Shown here: positions 25,910-35,047 of the stretch, one piece after another
Position numbering within the stretch: the stretch's first letter is position 1
Layout: every line of letters starts with the position of its first letter
NCBI RefSeq assembly: GCF_014635725.1
Contig: NZ_BMDJ01000012.1
Location: forward strand, 1 to 64,000
Direction of reading: 5' to 3'
From: Pedobacter mendelii
GTDB lineage: Bacteria > Bacteroidota > Bacteroidia > Sphingobacteriales > Sphingobacteriaceae
Length of the DNA: 64,000 nucleotides
Translations under genes and position numbers: made by a program
The notes under the pieces: model-generated
What the model saw: only the letters and a program-made list of their open reading frames with translations
Databases searched by the model: none
Told to the model about the DNA's origin: nothing

Positions 25910-26935
25910 ATGGATAGTATTAATATAAAGAAATTAGCTGAAGCCCTAAATTTATCTACTTCTACAATTTCCAGAGCCTTTAGAGATAACAGTGATATTA
26001 ATGCCGCTACTAAAACACTTATTTTAGAAAAGGCAAAAGAATTAAACTATCAACCAAATCATTATGCAAGCAACTTACGCGAACAAAAGAGCAAAACAAT
26101 AGCGGTAATTGTTCCGGAGTTGGCGAATAATTACTTCTCACAAGCTATTCATGGTATTGAAAGGGTTGCCCGTGAAAATGGCTATCATATTTTAATTTAT
26201 GTAACAGATGATGATTATTCAAAAGAAGTGAACTTTATAAATCATTTGCATAATGGCCGTGCCGATGGAATTATTATGTCGGTTTCGGGTGAAGCTAATG
26301 ATCATAATTACCTTAATAAATTTGGTGCAAATCGATTACCATTGGTTTTCTTTGATAGAGTTTATGAAGATATTGAAACACCAAGAATAATTACGAATGA
26401 TTACAAAAGTAGTTTTTTAGCAACTGAGCATTTAATAGAACAAGGTTGTAAGCGCATTAGTTACCTGGTTGTTAATAAGAGCTTATCGATTGGTAAAACA
26501 CGTATGCAGGGTTATATAGATGCCTTGGCTAAGCATAACTTACCCTTCGAAGAACAATTAATTGTTGATTGTAGTAACAGTTACGAAGAAAACAGTGTGA
26601 TTATAAAAAACGCATTAACTCAATTAAAGCCAGATGGTTTTTTTGCATCGGTTGAACGTTTGGCATTTGCCACTTATTATGCCTGTTATAATCTGAATAT
26701 TTCTATTCCTGAGGATTTAAAGATTATTAGTTTTTCAAGTTTAGAGATTGCGCCTTTACTTAATCCATCGTTAACTACAATTACACAGCCAGCAACGGAA
26801 ATTGGTACTGAAGCAGCTAAAATGTTATTCAAAATTTTAGATGCTAACGGTCTCAAAAATCTACCATCAGAAGTGGTTTTAGAATCGAAAATAATCATGC
26901 GAAATTCAACCTCAAATTCGCCCGAAAAACCATAA
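25910..26935 (+). CDS. LacI-family transcriptional regulator of the sus-like locus
   Basis: A 341-residue LacI/PurR-type regulator. Residues ~4-25 are the helix-turn-helix (IKKLAEALNLSTSTISRAF) with the hinge helix after (LNYQPNHYASNL). Residues 62-340 are a periplasmic-binding-protein-like sugar sensor. It lies directly upstream of the SusC gene in the same direction. Between them are two perfect palindromes with a central CG, the usual LacI-family operator form, so it most likely binds them. It probably senses maltose, a maltooligosaccharide or a phosphorylated product, inferred from the genes it precedes. A hairpin terminator at 26947-26974 ends its transcript. Confidence 0.92.
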   Translation: MDSINIKKLAEALNLSTSTISRAFRDNSDINAATKTLILEKAKELNYQPNHYASNLREQKSKTIAVIVPELANNYFSQAIHGIERVARENGYHILIYVTDDDYSKEVNFINHLHNGRADGIIMSVSGEANDHNYLNKFGANRLPLVFFDRVYEDIETPRIITNDYKSSFLATEHLIEQGCKRISYLVVNKSLSIGKTRMQGYIDALAKHNLPFEEQLIVDCSNSYEENSVIIKNALTQLKPDGFFASVERLAFATYYACYNLNISIPEDLKIISFSSLEIAPLLNPSLTTITQPATEIGTEAAKMLFKILDANGLKNLPSEVVLESKIIMRNSTSNSPEKP

Positions 26936-26946
26936 AATTTCTCTTC

Positions 26947-26974
26947 TTTTTTGATGGTGATTTTCATCAAAAAA
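26947..26974 (+). terminator. terminator after LacI-family gene
   Basis: Arms ttttttgatg (26947-26956) and catcaaaaaa (26965-26974) form a 10-bp stem with an 8-nt loop, 11 bp after the stop. An A-run on one side and T-run on the other allow weak use in either direction. Confidence 0.6.
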
Positions 26975-27015
26975 AGTCATCACTTAGTGTATTTTAGGCA
27001 GAATTTTGCAGAATC

Positions 27016-27033
27016 TTCGGGAACGTTCCCGAA
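27016..27033. promoter_or_regulatory. LacI-type operator 1
   Basis: A perfect 18-bp palindrome, TTCGGGAACGTTCCCGAA, with the central CG typical of LacI-family sites. Its centre is 44 bp from that of operator 2. It lies 325 bp before SusC. Confidence 0.85.
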
Positions 27034-27059
27034 AAATATTCCCGAATGCGCTGAAAATC

Positions 27060-27077
27060 TTCGGGAACGTTCCCGAA
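27060..27077. promoter_or_regulatory. LacI-type operator 2
   Basis: A second identical copy of TTCGGGAACGTTCCCGAA. A further half-site, TTCCCGAA at 27039-27046, lies between the two, so binding of more than one dimer is plausible. The remaining leader 27078-27358 is AT-rich with no clear TAnnTTTG box (TAAGTTTTG near 27264 is the closest). Confidence 0.85.
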
Positions 27078-27358
27078 AAACAGTCTAAAAAGTACTTAGT
27101 GTAAAAATTACACCTTAAATTTAAATTTAACATTTTTATTTATCTGTTAATCAGTTATTTATGTTTATAATTCTTAAGAGATGTAAAAATTAAAATATAA
27201 AAAAGTGCCAATTTTTTCATTAAAAAATAAGTTCAATTGTTAACTGAAAATATATTTTTTAAATAAGTTTTGAAATATCATTATGTGCTGTAAATTAGGC
27301 CTATGTGTAAATCACTATAATATTTAACCAAATTTTTATACTTAAACGAGCTTCGAAT

Positions 27359-30325
27359 ATGAAAGTATTTTACCTGTTAAAGCAGGGGCTTTTGGTGCTG
27401 TTAGTTTTTTCAGCATTAATCGTAAAGGCACAAACCGGGTCTGTATCCGGTACGGTGCTTGATGAAACCGGCCAACCATTACCTGGTGCTTCCATTTTAG
27501 TAAAAGGAACAACCAGAAGTACATCTACAGATGGAAACGGTAACTTTAAATTGTCAGGATTAACAAATGGTTCCCTAACCTTATCTGCCAGTTTCATCGG
27601 TTATCAAACTTTAGAAAAATCAGTAAATGTAACTGCTAATGCAACAGCCAATTTCCAATTGGTGCCTGATGCACAAAAATTAAATGAAGTTGTGGTTATC
27701 GGTTACGGTACTGCAGAAAAGAAAAACCTAACAGGCTCGATTACAACAGTAAATTCAAAGGATTTCCAAAAAGGGGCTATTACAACGCCAGAACAATTAA
27801 TCCAAGGTAAAATAGCTGGTGTAAATGTAATTTCAAATAGTGGTCAGCCTGGTGTAGGTAGTACAATTCGTATTCGTGGTGGTGCTTCGCTTAATGCTAG
27901 CAACGATCCATTGATTGTAATTGATGGAGTTCCTTTTAGCGGAAATACTATTGATAATGCGCCAAGCCCGTTATCATTAATTAACCCGAACGATATTGAA
28001 ACGTTTACCGTTTTAAAGGATGCAAACGCAACAGCGATTTACGGTTCTAGGGCATCAAATGGGGTAATTTTAATTACAACCAAAAAAGGTGGTTCTGGTG
28101 CACCTGTAATTAACTTTAGCACCAACAATTCTATTGCAACCGTTATTAAAAAAGTTGATGTTTTATCTGCAGACCAGGTTCGTACTTATGTAAATGCAAA
28201 TGGTAGTGCAAATCAAAAAGCATTATTAGGAACAGCAAGTACAGATTGGCAAGATGAAATTTACCAAAACGCATTTACAACGGATAATAATTTAAGCATT
28301 GCGGGTTCATTTAAAGGTGTTCCTTACCGCGTTTCTGCTGGTTATTTGGATCAGGATGGTTTATTGATTACTGATAAACTTAAACGTGGAACAGGGTCAA
28401 TCACTTTATCGCCAAGATTATTTAAAGATCATTTAAAAATCGATTTAAATTTAAAAGGTACATTAACAGATTCGCATTTTGCAAACTCAGGCGCTATCAG
28501 CAATGCTATCCAATTTGATCCAACTCAACCAGTTAATGTTGCGAATAAATATGGCAACTATTATGAGTGGACTCAAGGAACGGGTGCTGATATGGTTCCA
28601 AATCCAAATGCACCACGTAATCCGGTTGGCTTAATTAGATTACAAGATAACAATGGTAATGCGGCTAGAAGTGTTGGTAATGCAAAATTTGATTATTCTT
28701 TCCACTTTTTACCAGAATTGCATGCCAATTTAAATGTTGGTTATGATGTATCTAAAGGTTATGGTGCTATTAGTGTGCCTACGTTTGCAGCGCAAAGTGA
28801 CTCTACTCAAGGGTCGTTTTCTCGTGCCCTTAGAACAGGCAATGATAAATTTTCTGAATTTTATTTAAATTATGCACATAATGTAGAAAGTATCCGAAGC
28901 AGATTTGATGTAACTGCTGGTTACGGTTATTATGATAACTCTACAACTTTGTACAATTTTACCAATTATACAGGTACGGGTGTCGCTCTGGTAACTCCAG
29001 TTTTCCCTTTTTCGGTTGAACGTAATAAATTGCTTTCTTATTATGGAAGATTTGTATACACGTTAGCTGATAAATATATTTTATCTGGTACAATGCGTGC
29101 CGATGCTTCTTCAAAATTTGCTGAAAACAATCGCTGGGGTTATTTTCCTTCAGTTGGTTTTACATGGAAAATTATCGGCGAAAATTTCTTGAAGGATAGC
29201 AAAGTGGTATCAGACTTAAAACTAAGATTAAGTTATGGTGAAACCGGTAATAAAGATGGTATTGGTAACTACGATTACTTATCTAAATATTATGCTAATA
29301 CTAATACTGGTCAATACCAAATTGGTAATACTTTCTATAACTATTATGCACCTGCGGGGTATGATCCAGATTTAAAATGGGAATCGACAACCACCTACAA
29401 TGCTGGTTTAGATTACGGTTTTTTACAAGGAAGATTGTACGGTAGTGTAGATGTTTATTACAAAAAAACCAAAGACTTATTGAGTACGGTTACCATTCCA
29501 GTGGGAACAAACTTTAGCAACGTATTAACAACAAATGTTGGTAATATGGACGTAAGAGGTGCTGAGGCTAGTTTAAACTTTGTAGCAATCAAATCTGATA
29601 ACATCACTTGGGATTTTGGAATTAATGCTGCCTACAATAGAAGAAAGGTAACTAACCTAACTTTGAACCCAAATTCTGGTTTTAAAATTGATGCTGGTGA
29701 CATTACCGGTGGCACTGGTGTGCATTTAAAATACAACGCAGTTAACCAAATTCCAGGTTCATATTTTGTTTACAAACAAGTATATAACAGCGAAGGTAAA
29801 CCACTTGAAGGTGTTTATGCAGATTTGAATGGAGACGGCGCAATTACACCGGATGATCAGTATTTTTATAAATCGCCTAATCCAGATTTCACTTTTGGTT
29901 TCAACACTTCCTTTAGTTATAAAAAATGGACAATCAATACTGTTTTAAGAGCTAATATTGGTAACTACATTTATGATAATGTTGCATCAAACTATGGCAT
30001 TAAATCAAATATTTTAACTTCAGTAGGGGTATTGAACAATGCCAGTAGCGACTTATTAAATACAGGTTTTACAGGTACGCAATATTTAAGCGATTATTAT
30101 ATTAAAAATGCATCGTTTCTTAAGATGGATAATTTAGGGCTGGCATATAATGTTGGCAAATTATCTAAAAATGGAAATACAACGATGCGTATTTCAGCAA
30201 ACTGCCAAAATGTTTTTGTCGTATCTAAGTACAAAGGGCTTGATCCTGAGTCAGTGACAGGTATTGATTACAATCTTTATCCTAGACCAAGAACATATAC
30301 TTTAGGCTTAAACGTTGGTTTTTAA
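27359..30325 (+). CDS. susC: SusC/RagA-type TonB-dependent outer-membrane transporter
   Basis: A 988-residue outer-membrane importer. A signal peptide (ending VKAQ) is followed by a CarboxypepD_reg-like domain at ~25-100 (GSVSGTVLDETGQPLPGASI). The SusC linker then appears (LNEVVVIGYGTAEKKNLTGS), followed by the plug (~115-235, with GKIAGVNVI and IRIRGGASL) and a 22-strand barrel that ends in aromatic Phe (LGLNVGF). With SusD it would form the pedal-bin complex that takes up glycan pieces with energy from TonB. The operator pair upstream and the enzymes downstream point to maltooligosaccharides. The SusD gene follows after 13 bp. Confidence 0.95.
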   Translation: MKVFYLLKQGLLVLLVFSALIVKAQTGSVSGTVLDETGQPLPGASILVKGTTRSTSTDGNGNFKLSGLTNGSLTLSASFIGYQTLEKSVNVTANATANFQLVPDAQKLNEVVVIGYGTAEKKNLTGSITTVNSKDFQKGAITTPEQLIQGKIAGVNVISNSGQPGVGSTIRIRGGASLNASNDPLIVIDGVPFSGNTIDNAPSPLSLINPNDIETFTVLKDANATAIYGSRASNGVILITTKKGGSGAPVINFSTNNSIATVIKKVDVLSADQVRTYVNANGSANQKALLGTASTDWQDEIYQNAFTTDNNLSIAGSFKGVPYRVSAGYLDQDGLLITDKLKRGTGSITLSPRLFKDHLKIDLNLKGTLTDSHFANSGAISNAIQFDPTQPVNVANKYGNYYEWTQGTGADMVPNPNAPRNPVGLIRLQDNNGNAARSVGNAKFDYSFHFLPELHANLNVGYDVSKGYGAISVPTFAAQSDSTQGSFSRALRTGNDKFSEFYLNYAHNVESIRSRFDVTAGYGYYDNSTTLYNFTNYTGTGVALVTPVFPFSVERNKLLSYYGRFVYTLADKYILSGTMRADASSKFAENNRWGYFPSVGFTWKIIGENFLKDSKVVSDLKLRLSYGETGNKDGIGNYDYLSKYYANTNTGQYQIGNTFYNYYAPAGYDPDLKWESTTTYNAGLDYGFLQGRLYGSVDVYYKKTKDLLSTVTIPVGTNFSNVLTTNVGNMDVRGAEASLNFVAIKSDNITWDFGINAAYNRRKVTNLTLNPNSGFKIDAGDITGGTGVHLKYNAVNQIPGSYFVYKQVYNSEGKPLEGVYADLNGDGAITPDDQYFYKSPNPDFTFGFNTSFSYKKWTINTVLRANIGNYIYDNVASNYGIKSNILTSVGVLNNASSDLLNTGFTGTQYLSDYYIKNASFLKMDNLGLAYNVGKLSKNGNTTMRISANCQNVFVVSKYKGLDPESVTGIDYNLYPRPRTYTLGLNVGF

Positions 30326-30338
30326 TTAAAATATAGAA

Positions 30339-31943
30339 ATGAAAAATTCATTTAAAACAATATTAACCTCAGCAGTTTTATTGCTGTCGTTAAACTCTTG
30401 TAAAAAAGAGTCATTAAACGTACTTCCAACTAATGATGTTACAGAAAGCGTAGTATATGCTACTCCTGCTGGATACAAACAAGAGTTGGTTAGGTTGTAC
30501 GCCAATTATGCATTAACTAGTCCATCAGGATCTGATAACAGTGATGTAGGTGGTTTAAACGCAGGATTTGCAGATTTTTTAAGGTTATTTTGGACAAGTC
30601 AGGAATTAACTACTGATGAGGCAATTTGTAATTGGGGAGATACTGGTATTCCAGAATTAGATAATTCTACTTGGTCTACCGATAACCAATTTTTAAGAGG
30701 ATTATACTCAAGAAGTATTTCTCAAATCACTTTGGTTAACGAATATCTACGTCAAAGTACTCCAGAACAATTGGCTAGTCGTAACATTACCGGTGCCGAT
30801 GCAACCAATGTTCTACGTTACCGTGCCGAAGCTCGTTTTTTGCGTGCTTATCAATACTGGGTATTGTTAGATGCCTTTGGTAACCCACCTTTCATAACTG
30901 AAAATGATTTAATTGGGAAAGTAAATCCTAAACAAATTCAAAGAGCGGCATTATTTGCTTATGTAGAATCTGAATTGAAAGCAATTGAGCCAGATTTGGC
31001 AGATGCTCGTACAAACGATTATGGTCGTGCTGATAAAGGTGCAGATTGGGCATTATTAGCAAGATTATATTTAAATGCACAGGTTTATACTGGTACTGCA
31101 AAATATACTGAAGCCATTACTTACTCTAGTAAAGTAATTGCAGCAAGCTATATTTTAAAAACAAACTACAAAGATTTGTTCTTAGCCGATAACGACGTAA
31201 ATAATACAGAGAATATTTTAACCATTAATTATGATGGTGTAAAAGGAACCAATTATGGTGGTACAACATTCTTAATCAATGCAGCTGTTTACACTGCAGC
31301 AGATGCTGCTGGTATGGTTTCTACTGCTTATGGTGTGCCTAACGGCGGATGGGCTGGTAATCGTACGCGTCAAAACCTTCCAGCTTTGTTTCCTGATGCT
31401 AACGGCACTTTAGATAAACGTGGAATTTTTGCAGGTTCAAAAGCTAATATTGATGCAATCGATGCACCAAATGATGGTTTAAAAGTAACCAAATTTAGAA
31501 ATGTTACTTCTACAGGAACAACTCCTGCATCATTAAATGGAACATTTAGTTCACTAGATTTTGCATTATTTCGTTTAGCAGAACAATATTTAATCTATGG
31601 AGAAGCGGTGGCAAGAGGCGGTTCGGGCGGTAATGCTGCTCAGGCATTAACCTACGTTAATGCATTACGTTTTAGAGCTTATGGAAATACATCTGGAAAT
31701 GTAACAGCCGCGGCTTTAACAACAGATTTCTATTTAGATGAACGTGGTAGAGAATTATATTGGGAAGGTCACCGTCGTACAGATTTAGTACGTTATGGCA
31801 AGTTTACCGGTTCTACTTATTTATGGCCATTTAAAGGTGGTGTAAAAGCTGGAACAAGCGTACCTGCTTATCGCAATCTTTATCCAATTCCAAATGCGGA
31901 TTTAATTGCAAATCCAAATTTGGTTCAAAATACAGGTTATTAA
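30339..31943 (+). CDS. susD: SusD/RagB-type glycan-binding lipoprotein
   Basis: A 534-residue surface lipoprotein with the lipobox SLNSC (Cys20) followed by KK. It has the TPR-rich SusD fold: N-terminal RagB/SusD domain (LRYRAEARFLRAYQYWVLLD near 160-180) and a C-terminal SusD domain ending near LYPIPNADLIANPNL. It caps the SusC barrel and binds the glycan. The motif RGRELYWEGHRRTDLVRYGK is the usual C-terminal signature. It is co-transcribed with SusC and the SusE/F-like gene 17 bp downstream. Confidence 0.95.
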   Translation: MKNSFKTILTSAVLLLSLNSCKKESLNVLPTNDVTESVVYATPAGYKQELVRLYANYALTSPSGSDNSDVGGLNAGFADFLRLFWTSQELTTDEAICNWGDTGIPELDNSTWSTDNQFLRGLYSRSISQITLVNEYLRQSTPEQLASRNITGADATNVLRYRAEARFLRAYQYWVLLDAFGNPPFITENDLIGKVNPKQIQRAALFAYVESELKAIEPDLADARTNDYGRADKGADWALLARLYLNAQVYTGTAKYTEAITYSSKVIAASYILKTNYKDLFLADNDVNNTENILTINYDGVKGTNYGGTTFLINAAVYTAADAAGMVSTAYGVPNGGWAGNRTRQNLPALFPDANGTLDKRGIFAGSKANIDAIDAPNDGLKVTKFRNVTSTGTTPASLNGTFSSLDFALFRLAEQYLIYGEAVARGGSGGNAAQALTYVNALRFRAYGNTSGNVTAAALTTDFYLDERGRELYWEGHRRTDLVRYGKFTGSTYLWPFKGGVKAGTSVPAYRNLYPIPNADLIANPNLVQNTGY

Positions 31944-31960
31944 TTTCAACAAAATAAGAT

Positions 31961-32995
31961 ATGAAATCAATATTTTTAAAATCATTAGCATTAGGTTTGA
32001 TTACCCTATCGCTTTGGTCTTGTAAAAAAGACGAAACTCAAATTGTATCTAATGTGGGTTCTGCTGGTAATTTAACAGCTTCGGCAACAACATTAAGTTT
32101 AGTTCAAGCAGACGCAGCAAAACCTGCTTTAACATTAACTTATCCACTCGCTACCTCAACAGGGTATGTAGTGCCTGTTGCAACAAGTTTGCAGTTTGAT
32201 ATGAAAGGAAACAATTTTGCTGCTGCTAGAGAATTTGTTGTTAGTAACACTACATATTCTCCAACAGTAAGCGACTTTAATACAATGTTGCTGGCTTTAG
32301 GAGCAAAGGTAGGGACGGCTGCGCAGATAGAAGTTAGACTAAAATCGGGAGCAGCAGCAAATGCAATGACTTTTTCTAATGTATTAACGCTAACCGCAAC
32401 TCCTTATTTAGCATCTGCTTGGATTTATGTACCTGGTGCATATCAAGGTTGGAATCCATCAACAGCGGATAGTTTGGTATCGTTATCAAGTAATGGAATA
32501 TATACAGGTATGATCGCATTCACACCTAACAATTTAGAATTTAAAATTACACCTGCAAAAAAATGGGATGTTGCATACGGTGATGCAGGTTCTGGAACTA
32601 TAAGTTCAAGTGCTGGTGATAATCTAAAATCTCCTGAAGCTATTATTAAACAAGTTACTGTCGATTTAAAAAAGAATACTATTGTTTTTGGTATTCCGAA
32701 TGAATGGTCTATGATAGGCGACGCTACACCAGGTGGTTGGAATGCTGATACTGATATGAAAGTAACAAACGATGGAAAAGCATTGGTATATACACTTAAA
32801 ACCAATTTGACTGTTGGAGAATTTAAGTTTCGTTTCGGGCATGCCTGGGATATTAACTTAGGTGGCGGCGCAACCCTAGCCTTAGGTGGCGACAATATTA
32901 AGGTTACCACAGCTGGAACTTATACCATTACATTAACTTTAGTAAAATCTGGTGACAAAGTAACTGGTGGTTCATATACCATTGTTAAAAACTAA
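31961..32995 (+). CDS. SusE/SusF-like outer-membrane lipoprotein
   Basis: A 344-residue lipoprotein (lipobox LSLWSC, Cys21, then KKDE). The N-terminal SusE domain (~30-145) is followed by two repeated starch-binding-like modules: WIYVPGAYQGWNPSTAD and, later, WSMIGDATPGGWNADTDM, both with the Trp-rich surface expected for alpha-glucan binding. Such proteins hold maltooligosaccharides at the cell surface. The gene completes the susC-susD-susE unit. A strong hairpin at 33010-33039 follows. Confidence 0.88.
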   Translation: MKSIFLKSLALGLITLSLWSCKKDETQIVSNVGSAGNLTASATTLSLVQADAAKPALTLTYPLATSTGYVVPVATSLQFDMKGNNFAAAREFVVSNTTYSPTVSDFNTMLLALGAKVGTAAQIEVRLKSGAAANAMTFSNVLTLTATPYLASAWIYVPGAYQGWNPSTADSLVSLSSNGIYTGMIAFTPNNLEFKITPAKKWDVAYGDAGSGTISSSAGDNLKSPEAIIKQVTVDLKKNTIVFGIPNEWSMIGDATPGGWNADTDMKVTNDGKALVYTLKTNLTVGEFKFRFGHAWDINLGGGATLALGGDNIKVTTAGTYTITLTLVKSGDKVTGGSYTIVKN

Positions 32996-33009
32996 TTATT
33001 ATTATATAT

Positions 33010-33039
33010 CGCCCTGAAGAACATCAGTTCTTCAGGGCG
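33010..33039 (+). terminator. intrinsic terminator between susE-like and GH13 genes
   Basis: A perfect 13-bp GC-rich stem (cgccctgaagaac / gttcttcagggcg) with a 4-nt loop, followed by a T-rich tract. It is placed 14 bp past the stop and 21 bp before the GH13 start. It should lower expression of downstream genes relative to susCDE. Confidence 0.85.
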
Positions 33040-33060
33040 ATTTACTTTTAGAGTTTCAGC

Positions 33061-34959
33061 ATGATCAGTTCTCTGTCAATTAATGTACTTACAAGGTCTC
33101 AACTTTATGCTGGGATAAAAACATTTTTCATCTCTTTCCTTTTCCTTCTGTCTAGCATTAATCTATCTGCCCAAAAGTTAGAGCGTATCGAACCAATGTT
33201 CTGGTTCACTGGGATGCACAATCCAAAATTACAATTGCTTGTTCATGGTGAAAACATCGCTAAAAGTGCGGTCTCATTATCTTACCCAGGTGTAAAACTC
33301 GTTAAGGCAAGCAAAGTTGAAAACCCAAATTATTTATTTTTAGATTTAGAAATTTCTGTGAAAGCAAAACCGGGAACGTTCCCGATTAACTTCACTGCTA
33401 ATGGAAAAAAAATATTTAGTTATGCATATGAATTAAAGAACCGTGATAAAAGCACTAACAGAATTCAAGGTGTAACCGCCAAAGATTTTATTTACCTTTT
33501 AATGCCCGACAGGTTTTCTAACGGTGATAAAAGTAATGACATTGTTCAGGGTTTAACTGAGACATCCTTAAATCGTGATAGTATGTACTATCGCCATGGT
33601 GGCGATATTCAGGGTGTAATCAATCATTTAGATTATCTGAAAGATTTAGGCGTAACTACCGTTTGGATGACTCCAGAAGTGGAGAACGATATGGCAAACG
33701 CCTCTTATCATGGTTATGCAGTAACTGATCATTACAAAATAGATCCTCGCTACGGAACAAACGAACTATATAAAAAATATGTAGAAACTGCTCATGCAAA
33801 AGGCATGAAGGTGATTAAAGATATTGTACACAACCATGTTGGTACCAACCATTGGTTTTACAAAGATTTACCAATGAAAAGCTGGTTAAATCAATGGCCA
33901 AAATTTACCCAAACCAGTTACAGAGATCAAACGGTGATGGATATACATGCGTCGGCGGCAGATCGTAAGCAAATGCTTGATGGTTGGTTTGTTTCATCAA
34001 TGCCCGATTTAAATCAACGTAATCCATTCGTTCAAAACTATTTAACCCAAAACCACATCTGGTGGATTGAATATGCCGGAATTGATGGTTTGCGTTTAGA
34101 TACGTACGGTTACAATGATCCTGTTTACATGGCAGATTGGGCACTGAAGGTACAGGCAGAGTTTCCCCGTCTTTCAGTTTTTGGGGAAACGTTAGTAACT
34201 GCAGTTCCAAATCAAGCATTCTTTACTGGTGGAAATACTGTAAATCGTGGTTTTGATACACACTTGCAAGGAATAACCGATGCTACATTGAAAGATGCAA
34301 TTTACGAAGGTATTAATGGTAAAAATGGCTGGGTAGATGGTATTAATAGATTATACGCAACTTTGTCGCACGATTTTCTATATAAGAACCCAAATACGAA
34401 TTGTATCTTTTTGGATAATCATGACATGAGCCGCTTCTATTCGATGGTTGGCGAAGATTTTGATAAATATAAAATGGGCATGTCCATTCTATTAACCATG
34501 CGTGGTATCCCCGAAATGTATTATGGAACAGAAATTTTAATGAAAAACTTTTCTAATCCTGATGGATTAATACGTTCAGATTTTCCTGGTGGATGGGATG
34601 GTGATAAAAAGGATAAGTTCATCGCCGATGGCAGAACAAATAAAGAAAACGAAGCATTTAACTTTGTTAAAACTTTAGCCAATTACCGTAAAAACAGTCC
34701 TGCTTTACAAACTGGCAAGCTAATGCAGTTTGTGCCTCAGGATGATCTCTATGTTTATTTCCGTTACAACGATTCGGCAAAAGGAACAGTTATGGTAATT
34801 GTAAACAATACCGATAAAGATAAAAACTTAAACACAGATAGATTTTCTGAACGTACCAGCGGAATAGCTGCCGCAAAAAATGTAATTTCAGGAGATAATT
34901 TATCATTCAAAGAGATTAAAGTATCTGCTAAAACAACTCTAGTTTTAGAGTTAAATTAA
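33061..34959 (+). CDS. GH13 neopullulanase/alpha-amylase-like enzyme
   Basis: A 632-residue secreted enzyme of the GH13 family that hydrolyses alpha-glucosidic bonds in cyclodextrins, pullulan or maltooligosaccharides. A signal peptide (FFISFLFLLSSINLSAQ) is followed by an N-terminal Ig-like domain (~30-130) and the TIM barrel. Catalytic residues are nucleophile Asp347 (GLRLDTYG), acid/base Glu376 (VFGETL) and Asp455 (LDNHDMSR); VHNH in KDIVHNHVG is also kept. It resembles SusA of the classical system, which acts in the periplasm. It lies after a terminator and carries an operator-like site within codons 103-109. Confidence 0.93.
   Translation: MISSLSINVLTRSQLYAGIKTFFISFLFLLSSINLSAQKLERIEPMFWFTGMHNPKLQLLVHGENIAKSAVSLSYPGVKLVKASKVENPNYLFLDLEISVKAKPGTFPINFTANGKKIFSYAYELKNRDKSTNRIQGVTAKDFIYLLMPDRFSNGDKSNDIVQGLTETSLNRDSMYYRHGGDIQGVINHLDYLKDLGVTTVWMTPEVENDMANASYHGYAVTDHYKIDPRYGTNELYKKYVETAHAKGMKVIKDIVHNHVGTNHWFYKDLPMKSWLNQWPKFTQTSYRDQTVMDIHASAADRKQMLDGWFVSSMPDLNQRNPFVQNYLTQNHIWWIEYAGIDGLRLDTYGYNDPVYMADWALKVQAEFPRLSVFGETLVTAVPNQAFFTGGNTVNRGFDTHLQGITDATLKDAIYEGINGKNGWVDGINRLYATLSHDFLYKNPNTNCIFLDNHDMSRFYSMVGEDFDKYKMGMSILLTMRGIPEMYYGTEILMKNFSNPDGLIRSDFPGGWDGDKKDKFIADGRTNKENEAFNFVKTLANYRKNSPALQTGKLMQFVPQDDLYVYFRYNDSAKGTVMVIVNNTDKDKNLNTDRFSERTSGIAAAKNVISGDNLSFKEIKVSAKTTLVLELN
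33369..33386. promoter_or_regulatory. operator-like palindrome inside the GH13 gene
   Basis: The sequence ACCGGGAACGTTCCCGAT matches the two upstream operators at 15 consecutive positions of 18. The 14-bp core CGGGAACGTTCCCG is fully palindromic. It lies ~310 bp into the coding sequence (residues around KPGTFP). It may be a site for the same LacI-family regulator acting as a roadblock or loop anchor. Function is inferred. Confidence 0.6.
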
Positions 34960-35005
34960 GATAAAGCTGAAAGACTAAATCAGAAAGCAATTATAAGCAC
35001 TACAT

Positions 35006-35041
35006 CCTGATACTTAATACCAACTACTTGATACTAAAATA
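35006..35041 (+). repeat. TTGATACT-type intergenic repeat
   Basis: The string cctgatacttaatacc then aactacttgatactaaaata contains degenerate copies of TTGATACTAA. Related copies lie at 35758-35772 (inverted), 35865-35895 and 54293-54625. It lies just before pgmB. Confidence 0.6.
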
Positions 35042-35047
35042 CACACT

